Shown piece after piece: positions 8,830 through 17,120 of a stretch of 64,000 nucleotides of DNA. Position 1 is the stretch's first letter. The number at the start of each line of letters is the position of its first letter. Under the pieces are notes generated by a model. It was not told the DNA's origin, made no database searches, and worked only from the letters and a program-made list of their open reading frames with translations. The stretch is from an uncultured Gemmatimonadales bacterium (GTDB lineage Bacteria > Gemmatimonadota > Gemmatimonadetes > JACCXV01 > JAHWKZ01): positions 1-64,000 of the forward strand of contig CAMYLR010000009.1 of assembly GCA_947259315.1 (NCBI GenBank), written 5' to 3'. The position numbers were made by a program, and so were the translations under genes.

Positions 8830-10496
8830 TAATGCACTCTCGCTGTTTGACAGAGGTGGTCGGCTAGACGAATAGCCATCGCCACAATCGTCAACACCGG
8901 ATTCGCGTGGCTGCCGGTCGGGAATACCGATGGACTCGCGACATAAAGATTGTCTACCCCGAACACCCTGCAATTGGTATCGACGACTCCGTCTTCCCCG
9001 CGCACTGCCATCCTCGTGGTTCCGATCTGGTGTCCTCCAAAACCGATCTGCCGCTCGATATGGGCGCGGGGGTCATCTGTCGCGTACGTGAGAGTGCCGA
9101 CACCCGATTCTTCAAGCCGGTCCTTGATTATCTGATGCGCTTTCAGGATGCTCTCAACGTCAATGTCTTTGTAGCGCATTGAAACATGCAGCCGGCGCAG
9201 CCCGTGCTCATCCAACTCGTCGTTCAAGGTCACTTGGCTTTCCGGGTGCGGTGCGTGCTCCACGTGATACCAAAGAGAGAAACGGTTGTCTTTCTTCTCA
9301 AGGATAACCGACGGCAGCTTTCGCTTGCGAATCAGTCGTTTGTAGATCAGCCGTGGAGCGGACGCCACCAGTTTGGGCAGCCCGATGACGATGTTCCGCA
9401 GATGCGCTGCGTAAACGCCAGGCCCGAACTTACCGTAAGCCAACTCGGCGCTGTACTCAGCCGGGATACGGAGCGCAACAGCTCTCAGACCCTTAGCCCA
9501 AAACAACAACGACAGCACCGGATCACGGTGCCCGGGATCATGAAGCGGAGGATCGTGCAGAAACGCTCCAAAATTGAGAATCTCGGCTTCTCTTTGAGCG
9601 TCGCCTGAGATCTGAAGTCGTCGCCTGCAGTAGATACCCTCAGCGTCCACTTCGTAGCGGTTCACGATCCTGATCTCCTTCTTGAAAGCGATCTCCGCGA
9701 TCGCGCCGGATATGTGGGTCATGAAGTATTTACCGAGCAGGCCGGATTCGTTCCCGATACCTGCAGGATGCAACTTGCTCGGTTGTAGCAGGTGCCGGGT
9801 GACCTCGAGGGCGCCCATGGCGAGAACGTACGACCGAGCCTCACAGGTGAAGCCGGCGCCGGTCTTTGTAACACACGACACCTTCGCCACCTTTGTCGGA
9901 TCCCCGGAGAACCCAATCCTCACGAGGTGTGAATGCATTATCGCTCGCAGGTTCGGCGAGTCTTTGATCTCTCGACGATATTTTTTCCCAAAGTCGGTCG
10001 GCAGGCTCCATTTCTCAACCCGATCCGTCGTGAGGACGTCGTCCTTGAAACCCTCGATCAAGTCGGGCGGCTCGTTTGGCAACACAGTCGCGACGTCGTA
10101 GGAGAAAGCCGTCCCTATGTCGAGATAATCTTGGCTTCGGCGATAGTATTCTTCTAGGTCAGATCGTTTGAGAGGCCAGCCGCTATCGCTGACCCAGGAT
10201 CGCTTCTCAAAGTCGATCGGATCAAAGGGGATGCATCGCCCACCCCAGACCGTCGTCGTACCACCGAACCTCCGCATTCGGGCCCGTTCGAGAGGGATGT
10301 TCCAATCGTCGGTGCCCTTATAGAGCCGCTGGTAGCGAGAGCTGTATCGAAAACCTCCACCAGGAATCAGCACGACATCAACTCCAGCCCGGGCCAGTTC
10401 TATGGCCACCGTGATCCCAGCCGCCCCAGCACCTAGGACACAAACCTCAGCACGCACCTCGTCTCTATCCGAGATTTTCGAGTGGTCTATGATCAC
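8829..10496 (-). CDS. GMC-family FAD oxidoreductase
   Basis: A 555-residue glucose-methanol-choline type flavoprotein. The FAD dinucleotide motif is VCVLGAGAAGITVAIELARAGVDVVLI at about 18-44. RFGGTTTVWGGRCIPFDPIDFEKR is the second FAD-contact block, and the C-terminal FGVDNLYVASPSVFPTGSHANPVLTIVAMAIRLADHL is the GMC_oxred_C signature. IGFGGHQIGTTRM matches the region that often carries the catalytic His. Its sequence seems less GC-rich than its neighbours. It sits between an aldo/keto reductase (27 bases upstream) and the Vgb-like gene (one-base overlap), so the three are probably co-transcribed. Substrate unknown. Confidence 0.88.
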   Translation of the reverse strand: MIIDHSKISDRDEVRAEVCVLGAGAAGITVAIELARAGVDVVLIPGGGFRYSSRYQRLYKGTDDWNIPLERARMRRFGGTTTVWGGRCIPFDPIDFEKRSWVSDSGWPLKRSDLEEYYRRSQDYLDIGTAFSYDVATVLPNEPPDLIEGFKDDVLTTDRVEKWSLPTDFGKKYRREIKDSPNLRAIMHSHLVRIGFSGDPTKVAKVSCVTKTGAGFTCEARSYVLAMGALEVTRHLLQPSKLHPAGIGNESGLLGKYFMTHISGAIAEIAFKKEIRIVNRYEVDAEGIYCRRRLQISGDAQREAEILNFGAFLHDPPLHDPGHRDPVLSLLFWAKGLRAVALRIPAEYSAELAYGKFGPGVYAAHLRNIVIGLPKLVASAPRLIYKRLIRKRKLPSVILEKKDNRFSLWYHVEHAPHPESQVTLNDELDEHGLRRLHVSMRYKDIDVESILKAHQIIKDRLEESGVGTLTYATDDPRAHIERQIGFGGHQIGTTRMAVRGEDGVVDTNCRVFGVDNLYVASPSVFPTGSHANPVLTIVAMAIRLADHLCQTARVH

Positions 10497-10523
10497 GTAT
10501 CAGTTCTGGTGGGAATAGGTCGC

Positions 10524-11408
10524 CTACTCGATCTCGCGGGCTATTTGGCTGACTCGCGCCACGAACTCTGGAGCCACATCAATTGACGTCGTATTGGCAT
10601 CTACATGTTCAACTGTTCGCATTCCAACGAGTGCCACGCTGACCTCCGGAATGTCCAGTGCAAACCGTACAAGTGCAGCCGCGACCTCGTCCGTGCCTTG
10701 TTGAGCGTCGTCGGCTTCAAGTCGCTCAGCGATTCCCGCAAGCAGCGTGCCTGATCCAAGCACTTGGCGGGCTATGACCGCTGTCCCAGTCTCCGCGGCA
10801 AGCGAGAGCGCCGGCTTCGCCCCGCTGAGCGTGCAGGGATTGAGTTCGAGTTGAACACAGTCAACCCCGCAGTCGCGTATGGCCACACGAGCATCTTCAG
10901 GTGACCGTGTAGATACGCCATAGAACCGGATCATCCCTCGATCCCGGAGCTTGGTTAGGGTCTCGATCCAGGCTTTGTCTTCGAGCACTTCGACCGGCGG
11001 GCTGTGGAGCATCATGACATCCAGATAATCCGTGCCAAGCCGCCTGAGACTGCGCTCCACTGCTGACTCTATGTACTTCGGCGCATACCGATCAGACGCA
11101 GGCGACGCCGGGAATAGCGGCAGCCGCTTGAGCACCTTGTCTCCGAGCGTGGCCGGAAGACCGGCTTTCGTAGCGATCATGATCTCGCCGCGTCTGCGAC
11201 CGACCGCCCGTCCCAACCATCGCTCAGCCCATCCGGCCCCGTAGCTGTCCGCCGTATCAAAAAAAGTGACCCCACGGTCTATGCAACGATTGATAACCCT
11301 TTCGACGGGAGCGAATGCCCTCGGCCCCGAGAGCGGGTTCAACCTGCTGGTTCCCAGACCAAGAGCTGAGACTCGAACGGCGTGTCTTCCGAACGGGCGT
11401 AGATCCAT
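10524..11408 (-). CDS. Aldo/keto reductase
   Basis: A 294-residue (beta/alpha)8 NAD(P)H-dependent oxidoreductase. Catalytic tetrad candidates are Asp and Tyr in FFDTADSYGAGWAERWLG, Lys in IMIATKAG and His in VMMLHSPP. The segment IRFYGVSTRSPEDARVAI follows the usual strand 6, and ALDIPEVSVALVGMRTVEHVDAN is the C-terminal cofactor-binding part. The track start at 11750 runs into the tryptophanase gene; the ATG at 11408 (MDLRPFGRHAVRVSALGLGTS) is the family start. It lies 41 bases after the tryptophanase gene. Substrate unknown, perhaps a partner of the GMC enzyme. Confidence 0.9.
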   Translation of the reverse strand: MDLRPFGRHAVRVSALGLGTSRLNPLSGPRAFAPVERVINRCIDRGVTFFDTADSYGAGWAERWLGRAVGRRRGEIMIATKAGLPATLGDKVLKRLPLFPASPASDRYAPKYIESAVERSLRRLGTDYLDVMMLHSPPVEVLEDKAWIETLTKLRDRGMIRFYGVSTRSPEDARVAIRDCGVDCVQLELNPCTLSGAKPALSLAAETGTAVIARQVLGSGTLLAGIAERLEADDAQQGTDEVAAALVRFALDIPEVSVALVGMRTVEHVDANTTSIDVAPEFVARVSQIAREIE

Positions 11409-11449
11409 AAAACCAAGGTTATCACTGCTGATCGCGCTGGCAAAGCCTT

Positions 11450-12841
11450 TCAGCTGGCGAGAAGTGCCCCGCCCAACGGCTTCAACTTCGCTGTGAAATG
11501 CCGTAACGTAGGTGGCGCCTCGACGATCACGAGCCCGCGTATCCGGCTCCGCAGGTCGTTTACGTGCGCCACGACCTCGCACAGGTAGTCGACGTGGCTC
11601 TGCGTGTACACGCGACGCGGGAACGCGAGGCGAACGAGCTCCATCGGCGCCGGTTTCTCCGATCCATCCGGTTGATGTCCAAACATCACCGAGCCGATCT
11701 CGACCGATCGCACGCCGCCCTCGGCGTACAAGACGACCGACAGCGCCCACGCCGGAAACTCGAGCGGCGGGATATGCGGGAGCATCGCCTTGGCATCGAT
11801 GTAGATCGCATGCCCTCCGGGTGGCCGCACGATCGGAATCCCGGCTGCCATCAGCTTGTCACCGAAGTAGGCGACCGAACGGACCCGGTACCGTAAGTAC
11901 GCCTCGTCCAGCGCCTCGAACAGACCGAGTGCGACCGCCTCCAGATCGTGTCCGGCGAGGCCGCCGTAGGTCGGGAACCCCTCGGTCAGGATCAACTGGT
12001 CACGACAGTCGTGGGCGAGGTCGTCGTCGTTGAGCGCGAGAAAACCGCCGATGTTCGTCAGGCCGTCTTTCTTGGCGCTCATCGTGCAACCATCGGCGTA
12101 CGAGAACATCTCCTTCGCGATCTCGAGCGGGGTCTTGTCGCCGTATCCTTCCTCGCGTTGTTTTATGAACCAGCTGTTCTCGGCGAAACGACACGCATCG
12201 AGAAAAAGCGGGATGCCGTGATGACGGCAGAGCTCGCTCACAGCACGGATGTTCGCCATGCTCACCGGTTGACCCCCGCCCGAATTGTTGGTCACCGTGA
12301 CGAACACCATCGGCACATTCCCACCTTCACTCTCCAGCGTGTCGGCTAGCGCCGCGACGTCCAGGTTCCCCTTGAACGGATGCTCGACCTCGGGATGGAG
12401 CGCCTCGGCGATCGGCAGGTCACGCGCCTCAGCGGACTGCGCTTCGATGTTGGCCCGCGTGGTATCGAAATGGGTGTTGTTTGGCACGATCTGTCCCGCG
12501 CTCACCGCCGCGCCAAAGAGGATGTGCTCGGCGGCGCGCCCCTGGTGGGTCGGGAGCACGTGCTTGAAACCGGTGATCTTACGCACCGCGTCCCGGAACC
12601 GATAAAATGACCGCGCACCGGCGTACGACTCGTCGGCCCGCATGACCCCCGCCCACTGTTCGGATGACATCGCGCCGGTGCCCGAATCGGTCAGCAAGTC
12701 GATCAGTATGTCCTCCGCCTTGACCCGGAAGAGGTTGTAGTGGGCGTTCCGAAGCGCCTCGATGCGCTCCTCACGGTTGAGCTGGCGAATCGGCTCGACG
12801 GTCTTGATTCGAAACGGCTCGATGATCGTTTGAAACTCCAT
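11450..12841 (-). CDS. tnaA: Tryptophanase (beta-eliminating lyase)
   Basis: A 463-residue PLP lyase cleaving L-tryptophan to indole, pyruvate and ammonia. The PLP lysine is Lys258 in TMSAKKDGLTNIGGF, and PLFLDACRFAENSWF carries the cofactor-binding Asp/Arg. The main alternative is tyrosine phenol-lyase. At the position of its substrate-binding Arg (SMERG from memory) this protein has RSVEIGSV, as in tryptophanases, and it ends LRHFTAKLK like the E. coli enzyme. The ORF track adds 21 residues upstream; I take MEFQTIIEPF at 12841. No TnaC-like leader was recognised. The gene follows a membrane-anchored hypothetical by 13 bases. Confidence 0.9.
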   Translation of the reverse strand: MEFQTIIEPFRIKTVEPIRQLNREERIEALRNAHYNLFRVKAEDILIDLLTDSGTGAMSSEQWAGVMRADESYAGARSFYRFRDAVRKITGFKHVLPTHQGRAAEHILFGAAVSAGQIVPNNTHFDTTRANIEAQSAEARDLPIAEALHPEVEHPFKGNLDVAALADTLESEGGNVPMVFVTVTNNSGGGQPVSMANIRAVSELCRHHGIPLFLDACRFAENSWFIKQREEGYGDKTPLEIAKEMFSYADGCTMSAKKDGLTNIGGFLALNDDDLAHDCRDQLILTEGFPTYGGLAGHDLEAVALGLFEALDEAYLRYRVRSVAYFGDKLMAAGIPIVRPPGGHAIYIDAKAMLPHIPPLEFPAWALSVVLYAEGGVRSVEIGSVMFGHQPDGSEKPAPMELVRLAFPRRVYTQSHVDYLCEVVAHVNDLRSRIRGLVIVEAPPTLRHFTAKLKPLGGALLAS

Positions 12842-12854
12842 CACACAGCCTTCG

Positions 12855-13445
12855 TTAATCGCTGGAAGAGACCGGCTCGAGAGCGGCGAGCTGCTCGAAC
12901 TCACGGACGAGATCGCCGCGACCGGCGCGCTCCAGCGCCGGAAACAAGATCTGGATCGGGAGCGCGACGCGACGCGCGTTACCGCCCGGCGGTTCCGGGT
13001 TGAACAGCACCAGGCCTATGACGAGCTCGTCTCCGTCGTCTGGACTCGACGTCAGAGCTTCGCGTAGATCGGCCGTCGAGACGGCGGGCACGACGCGCGC
13101 GTCAACACCGGTGAGATTCGAGACGCCAGCGCCATCCATCGTCAAACCGCGATCCCGCGGGACCACTGCTTCGAGCGCCTCGTCTACGGCTTTCTTAAAA
13201 GGATCCGCCAGCCGATCGTCGGCGATGACGCTGTTCCGAGCGGGACGATACCACTGATCGCCGGGTACGCGGTCGACCGGCTCGCCGGTCAGCACGCGCA
13301 CCGCTTCGCGGCGGTTGGCGTCGTACTCCCGATTGGCGCTGAACGTAGGTCCCTCGCCCTTACGCAGCAGGACGAGGACCGTCACCATTCCGGCCAGGAA
13401 GAGAACCGATATGACCAGCACGGCGACGCCAAGTAGCGGGCCCAT
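12855..13445 (-). CDS. Membrane-anchored hypothetical protein
   Basis: A 196-residue protein I do not recognise. It has one N-terminal transmembrane segment (LLGVAVLVISVLFLAGMVTVLVLL) and a soluble domain with two regions: VPGDQWYRPARNSVIADDRLADPFKKAVDEALEAVVP, and a beta-rich part DELVIGLVLFNPEPPGGNARRVALPIQILFPALERAG. It is probably exported with the N-terminus in. It is the likely first gene of the minus-strand tryptophanase run. No catalytic motif is visible. Confidence 0.65.
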   Translation of the reverse strand: MGPLLGVAVLVISVLFLAGMVTVLVLLRKGEGPTFSANREYDANRREAVRVLTGEPVDRVPGDQWYRPARNSVIADDRLADPFKKAVDEALEAVVPRDRGLTMDGAGVSNLTGVDARVVPAVSTADLREALTSSPDDGDELVIGLVLFNPEPPGGNARRVALPIQILFPALERAGRGDLVREFEQLAALEPVSSSD

Positions 13446-13508
13446 CGATGAGCGCTAAACCGTTGCGATCGGCTTGCCAACCCGCCGGTCCGGCATTACC
13501 GTCGCGCG

Positions 13509-13709
13509 ATGGTCAAAGACACGATCCAAAAGGTGCTGGCCAAGTTCATCCCGTGGCGCCCCTGGTTGGCGCTAGCGCTGCTGCTGATCGGTATAGCGAT
13601 CACGATCCCGGCCTTCAAGAACCATAGTCTCTGGATGGCTCTCGCGGGTGCGCCGTTCCTCGGCGGGGCGCTCGGCGTGTTGCTGATTCCACTCCCGTAC
13701 CCGCGGTAG
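13509..13709 (+). CDS. Small two-TM membrane protein
   Basis: A 66-residue protein with two hydrophobic stretches, PWLALALLLIGIAITIPAF and LWMALAGAPFLGGALGVLLI, and a basic amphipathic N-terminus (MVKDTIQKVLAKFIPWRPW). It is unrecognised. It lies alone between the divergent hypothetical gene and the convergent PCYCGC selenoprotein candidate, whose full-length stop at 13717 is only 8 bases beyond this gene's stop. The spacing favours both frames being real and terminating against each other. Confidence 0.5.
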   Translation: MVKDTIQKVLAKFIPWRPWLALALLLIGIAITIPAFKNHSLWMALAGAPFLGGALGVLLIPLPYPR

Positions 13710-13716
13710 GAAACTC

Positions 13717-14199
13717 CTAAGACGTTCCGTCGTGTTCGTGTCCCGGTGGTTCGGGTGTAGGCGTGCCCGGCAGCCCCTGGCTGTACTTCGCCTCGACCAA
13801 TGCTCGAATCTCCGGTAACGGCATCCCCGCCGCGTGTTGTACCTTCGCCTCCCGGGCGACATCGAGACAGATCGTTCAGCCAAACCCCATCAAGTCGATG
13901 TCGACCCGCGGCACGGGCCCGCTTCGATCGATCGCGTCGACGAAGCAATCGTAGGCGGAGATGTGAGGCGGGGATTCATCCTCACAGCCGCAGTAGCACG
14001 GGATGTACTCGAGCACCTCCGGATGCTTGGCAGCGAAAACGTAGATCTCGACGATGTCCTCCGGCACTTGATCCATGATCACCGGGAACTCGACCCCGTC
14101 GATCAGAACCCAATCGGCGGAAGTAGACACTCGATCGCCGCCGGCTTCGCCACAACCCGCCGCGATACAGATCAAGAGGCCAAGGACAGACATTCGCAT
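13717..14199 (-). CDS. PCYCGC-motif lipoprotein with in-frame TGA (candidate selenoprotein)
   Basis: Read as 160 residues with TGA codon 108 (bases 13878-13876) as selenocysteine. The signal LGLLICIAAGC has a lipobox Cys at 16. Residues 67-72 are PCYCGC, the name motif of this lipoprotein family, followed by an SAYDCF block. The ORF track stops at the TGA after DLMGFG, but the same frame continues TICLDVAREAKVQHAAGMPLPEIRALVEAKY to a TAG. That is the family C-terminus as I remember it (CGICLDIA...EIR..ID.KY), with TGA where the first Cys of CxxC belongs, giving UxxC. A hairpin follows the TGA. No selA, selB, selC or selD lies in the window. The alternatives are a nonsense mutation or a base error. 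The function is unknown; a metal or thiol redox role is plausible. Confidence 0.75.
13848..13878 (-). promoter_or_regulatory. Candidate bacterial SECIS element after the TGA
   Basis: Reading the minus strand, 16 bases after the TGA come a perfect 5-bp stem TCGCC/GGCGA and the loop CGGGA. The loop therefore starts about 22 bases after the codon, inside the 16-37 base range I recall for bacterial SECIS hairpins, with a G in the first two loop positions. The stem is short and lies in coding sequence, so it supports but does not prove selenocysteine insertion. Confidence 0.5.
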
Positions 14200-14444
14200 A
14201 GGGCGACTAATATATCTGTTCGCGACCACACGCGTCGACTGCAGCGTCCATACGCCCTCTGCCGTCCAAGGAGGGGACTTTCCCCTCAAAAAAAAGGGTT
14301 TCTACTACAGCACTGGTTCCAAATTTCCGACTCCAGGTTGAAGAGGCTCCTGACCGACAAATCCCCTCACAAACCATAGGATCAAACGAAACGCCAGCGA
14401 GCAAGGGTGACAGAACCGAAAGCAGGCAAACTGTGAGGAGGACA

Positions 14445-15284
14445 ATGAGAACTCCGGGGCTATTTGTTGTGGGTCTTTTCCTGTCGGGCTGCGCTAGTCA
14501 AGACAACCCAACCGCGCTCGCCGACCTCAATCCGGTAGCGGAGTTCGAGGTCGAGCTTGCAGAGGTGGAGACGATGCAAGCAGTTGAGGTGCTCGTCAGC
14601 GTGCGCGAGGGTGGTAGCCCGATGCGGCTGAGGAACGCGCGGCTCGAGGTTCAGTCCCCCTCGGGGCCCACGCAGCTGATCCCGCTCGAGTCCGACCCCC
14701 ACGGATACGGCGCGCATGTGCGCTTCTACGAGCCGGGTGAGCACCATCTCCACCTCCACGGGCAACCCGAGAAGAACCACCTGTCACGAGAGATGGGTGA
14801 GCACGACCTCCACGTCGAGCGTCAGCACCTCGAGGTCAGCGACCACCGGTTCGAGATCGCGGTGAGTCCGGCCCCGATCATCGTCGGCGCACCCGGCCGC
14901 GTGATCCTGTACGCGTGGGAGCTCGAGCACGATGGTGGCATCGGGCACGAGGCCGAGGGCGTCGAGTTACACGCCACGCTGCACATGCCGAATGACGCCG
15001 AAGTACGACTCGAGTTTGCAGAGGTCGAGCACGGGCAGTACGAGGCTGCCGCCGTCTTCCCGGTCGCCGGATCGTATGGCCTCCAAGTCGAAGTCGAGGC
15101 CGACGATCACGGGGACGAAGATGACGGACACGATGACGAGGGCGATGACCACGGTGACGAGGGCGACGATGATCACGCCGACGGTGAGGACGACGACCAC
15201 GGCGCGGAGTTCGAGATTCACGTGCCATCCTTGACCGGCGAGATCGTAGACGACGGAGGGGACGATGACGGCCATGGGCATTAA
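14445..15284 (+). CDS. YtkA/FixH-like lipoprotein with acidic His-rich tail
   Basis: A 279-residue exported lipoprotein: signal LFVVGLFLSGCAS with lipobox LSGC. Two beta-sandwich-like regions follow (VEVLVSVREGGSPMRLRNARLEV..., and IIVGAPGRVILYAWELEHD...), resembling YtkA-like domains. EPGEHHLHLHGQPEKNH and the low-complexity tail DDHGDEDDGHDDEGDDHGDEGDDDH look like metal-binding stretches. The track's GTG at 14433 is replaced by the ATG at 14445, preceded by GTGAGGAGGAC. It is the first gene of a respiratory cluster and overlaps the porin gene by 20 bases. A metal chaperone or buffer role is inference. Confidence 0.72.
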   Translation: MRTPGLFVVGLFLSGCASQDNPTALADLNPVAEFEVELAEVETMQAVEVLVSVREGGSPMRLRNARLEVQSPSGPTQLIPLESDPHGYGAHVRFYEPGEHHLHLHGQPEKNHLSREMGEHDLHVERQHLEVSDHRFEIAVSPAPIIVGAPGRVILYAWELEHDGGIGHEAEGVELHATLHMPNDAEVRLEFAEVEHGQYEAAAVFPVAGSYGLQVEVEADDHGDEDDGHDDEGDDHGDEGDDDHADGEDDDHGAEFEIHVPSLTGEIVDDGGDDDGHGH

Positions 15285-16413
15285 GCAGTCGGCGCGCTGG
15301 TGGTCCGGCATATTCTGTCTGGCACTCGCGCTTGCGCCCACAGATCTACTGGCTCAGGAAACCGAAGCGGTCGAGGAAGAACCGGTCGGTGAGCGCGTCG
15401 TGCCCACCAACGCGTTTCTGGTTTCGGGCTACGGCACCGTTGGGTATGTAGCGCGGCTGGAAGGCGAAGACGAGAATGCGTTTACAGCCAGTTTCAGCCC
15501 GATCCTGTTATTCCAGTTCCAGGATCGGATTCTCTTCGAAGCCGAGTTCGAATTCGAGTTGACGGAGGGTGTAACGGAGACCGGACTCGAGTACGCACAA
15601 CTCGACTACGTCGCGACAGACAACCTGACCGTTACAGCCGGCAAGTTCTTGGTTCCGTTCGGAGTTTTTGGAGAGCGACTACACCCGACCTGGATCAACA
15701 AGTTCCCTAGCTCCCCACCGATCTACGGCCACCACGTAGCCGAGTTCGGTGTCGAGCCCCTGTTTCCGATTCTCTCCGACGTCGGAATCATGGGACGCGT
15801 GACCATAGCTCCGGAACCGTGGCAGATCAGTCTTAACGGTTACGTGACTCAGGGCCCCGCGCTCGAGGGTGAATTCGATCTCGAGGACGAGGAGGAGTTT
15901 CACGCACCGGAGTTCGAGTTCCCCGCCTCCTCCGCAGACAACAACACGGGCAAGATGCCAGGTGCCCGCATCGACGTTGCTCTCCCGCCTTGGTTCGAGG
16001 TGAACGGATCGTTCCTGAACGGGGACTACGACGACGAAGGGGTGTTGGACCTAACCGGGTGGAACATCGCGGCCGAATTCCGCCACTCCAATTTCGAGGC
16101 GCGCGGAGAGTATTTGCAGGTGCGCCAGGAGCTAGAGACGGAGGAAGGTTTTCCAACCCTCAGGCGACACGGGTTTTACGCCCAGGCTGCCTACCGGTTC
16201 GGACCGTGGGAACCGGTCTTCCGCTGGACGAAGATTTTCGACGACAAGCTGGAAGACGATAAGGTCGCCGAGGGCGCCCGACAGATCGGCATCGGGATCG
16301 ACTACTGGTTCAGCCCTTCAGTTGCCGTGATGGCGGGTTTCGAGCTGAATGACGAGTCAGGTGTAGAGCTGGACAACGATCGATTCGTGATCCATGTGGG
16401 CTTCGGCTATTAG
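15265..16413 (+). CDS. Outer-membrane porin-like beta-barrel protein
   Basis: A 382-residue protein with a cleavable signal (WWSGIFCLALALAPTDLLAQ) and alternating amphipathic strands, ending in an aromatic residue (FVIHVGFGY). The features resemble phosphate-selective or general porins, for example LDYVATDNLTVTAGKFLVPFGVFGERLHPTWINKFP, a common block in porin-like proteins of electron-transfer clusters. It is very acidic around residues 200-225. The ATG at 15265 has GGAGGGG upstream. It is the second gene of the cluster, 12 bases before the diheme cytochrome. It may let small substrates or metals in, or support electron exchange; the sequence does not decide. Confidence 0.75.
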   Translation: MTAMGIKQSARWWSGIFCLALALAPTDLLAQETEAVEEEPVGERVVPTNAFLVSGYGTVGYVARLEGEDENAFTASFSPILLFQFQDRILFEAEFEFELTEGVTETGLEYAQLDYVATDNLTVTAGKFLVPFGVFGERLHPTWINKFPSSPPIYGHHVAEFGVEPLFPILSDVGIMGRVTIAPEPWQISLNGYVTQGPALEGEFDLEDEEEFHAPEFEFPASSADNNTGKMPGARIDVALPPWFEVNGSFLNGDYDDEGVLDLTGWNIAAEFRHSNFEARGEYLQVRQELETEEGFPTLRRHGFYAQAAYRFGPWEPVFRWTKIFDDKLEDDKVAEGARQIGIGIDYWFSPSVAVMAGFELNDESGVELDNDRFVIHVGFGY

Positions 16414-16425
16414 GAGAGTGGGATA

Positions 16426-17067
16426 ATGAAGGCTATTAACAGAGTTCGAGCCTCACGCTCGCTAGGGTGCTTTCTGGCCGGGGTTTCGCTCCTCCTACCG
16501 ACCTCGGCCGGTGCACAAGACTCGAATGAAGCTGAGCTAATCATGAGCGGCGCTGCGGTATATGGGAAGATGTGCGGGCGTTGCCACAACCCGAGGTCCC
16601 CGATCGAGCGAAGCGACCGGGAGTGGGTCACGATCATCGCGCATATGCGGGTTCGCGGCAATCTCACCGGTGGCCAGGTTCGCCAGATTCTCGCTTTCCT
16701 ACAGGCGACAAACACCGACCCCGGCCAGCCAACGCCTATCGCGTCGAGTGCCGACGTAGTGGAGGGCGCTGGCACACCGGGAGCCGTTAATGGCGAACTG
16801 GAGGCTCCGATCCGGCTAGATCTGGCAGAACGAGGTGGCCAAGTGCTCCGCGAGAAGGCTTGCCTCGGGTGTCACGTGCTCGGTGGCGAGGGTGGGAACG
16901 TCGGACCAAAATTAGACGGCGTGATCGATCGTCGAGATCTCGGGTACCTCCGGCGCAAGCTACGAGATCCGACGTTTGACAACTCGACCTCGATGATGCC
17001 AAACCTTGCGCTCTCGCAAGAAGAGGTCGAAGCGATCCTCGCGCACCTTGCCAAAAAGCGAGAATAG
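16426..17067 (+). CDS. Diheme cytochrome c
   Basis: A 213-residue periplasmic protein with signal SLGCFLAGVSLLLPTSAGAQ and two heme-attachment motifs, CGRCH near residue 49 (YGKMCGRCHNP) and CLGCH near residue 145 (LREKACLGCHVLGGEGGNVGPKLDGV). Each is followed by a region that could supply a methionine ligand (for example SMMPNLALSQEEVEAILAHL). The two domains are typical class I folds joined by a linker. It lies between the porin and a second cytochrome c gene and before a cytochrome b gene, so it is a likely electron carrier for that complex. The RBS is GGAGAG before ATG 16426. Confidence 0.9.
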   Translation: MKAINRVRASRSLGCFLAGVSLLLPTSAGAQDSNEAELIMSGAAVYGKMCGRCHNPRSPIERSDREWVTIIAHMRVRGNLTGGQVRQILAFLQATNTDPGQPTPIASSADVVEGAGTPGAVNGELEAPIRLDLAERGGQVLREKACLGCHVLGGEGGNVGPKLDGVIDRRDLGYLRRKLRDPTFDNSTSMMPNLALSQEEVEAILAHLAKKRE

Positions 17068-17120
17068 ACACCGGGACACGGCTCTGCAGCCGTGTATGTA
17101 ACCTTGAAGAGAGGTGGATT

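Noticed and set aside
11036-11040. Isolated short repeats resembling CRISPR or insertion-sequence ends anywhere in the window
   Set aside because: No regularly spaced repeat array, transposase or terminal inverted repeat pair was found; repeated motifs reduce to the TTCA modules, the his arms and the YHS duplication.
13496-13948. 150-codon minus-strand ORF overlapping the selenoprotein candidate
   Set aside because: Different frame, Arg/Thr-rich, no signal or family; the frame with the lipobox and PCYCGC motif is the real one.
14271-14287. Hairpin GAGGGGA-CTT-TCCCCTC as a terminator
   Set aside because: On the plus strand it is followed by A residues, and on the minus strand the T run precedes the stem, so neither direction gives an intrinsic terminator.
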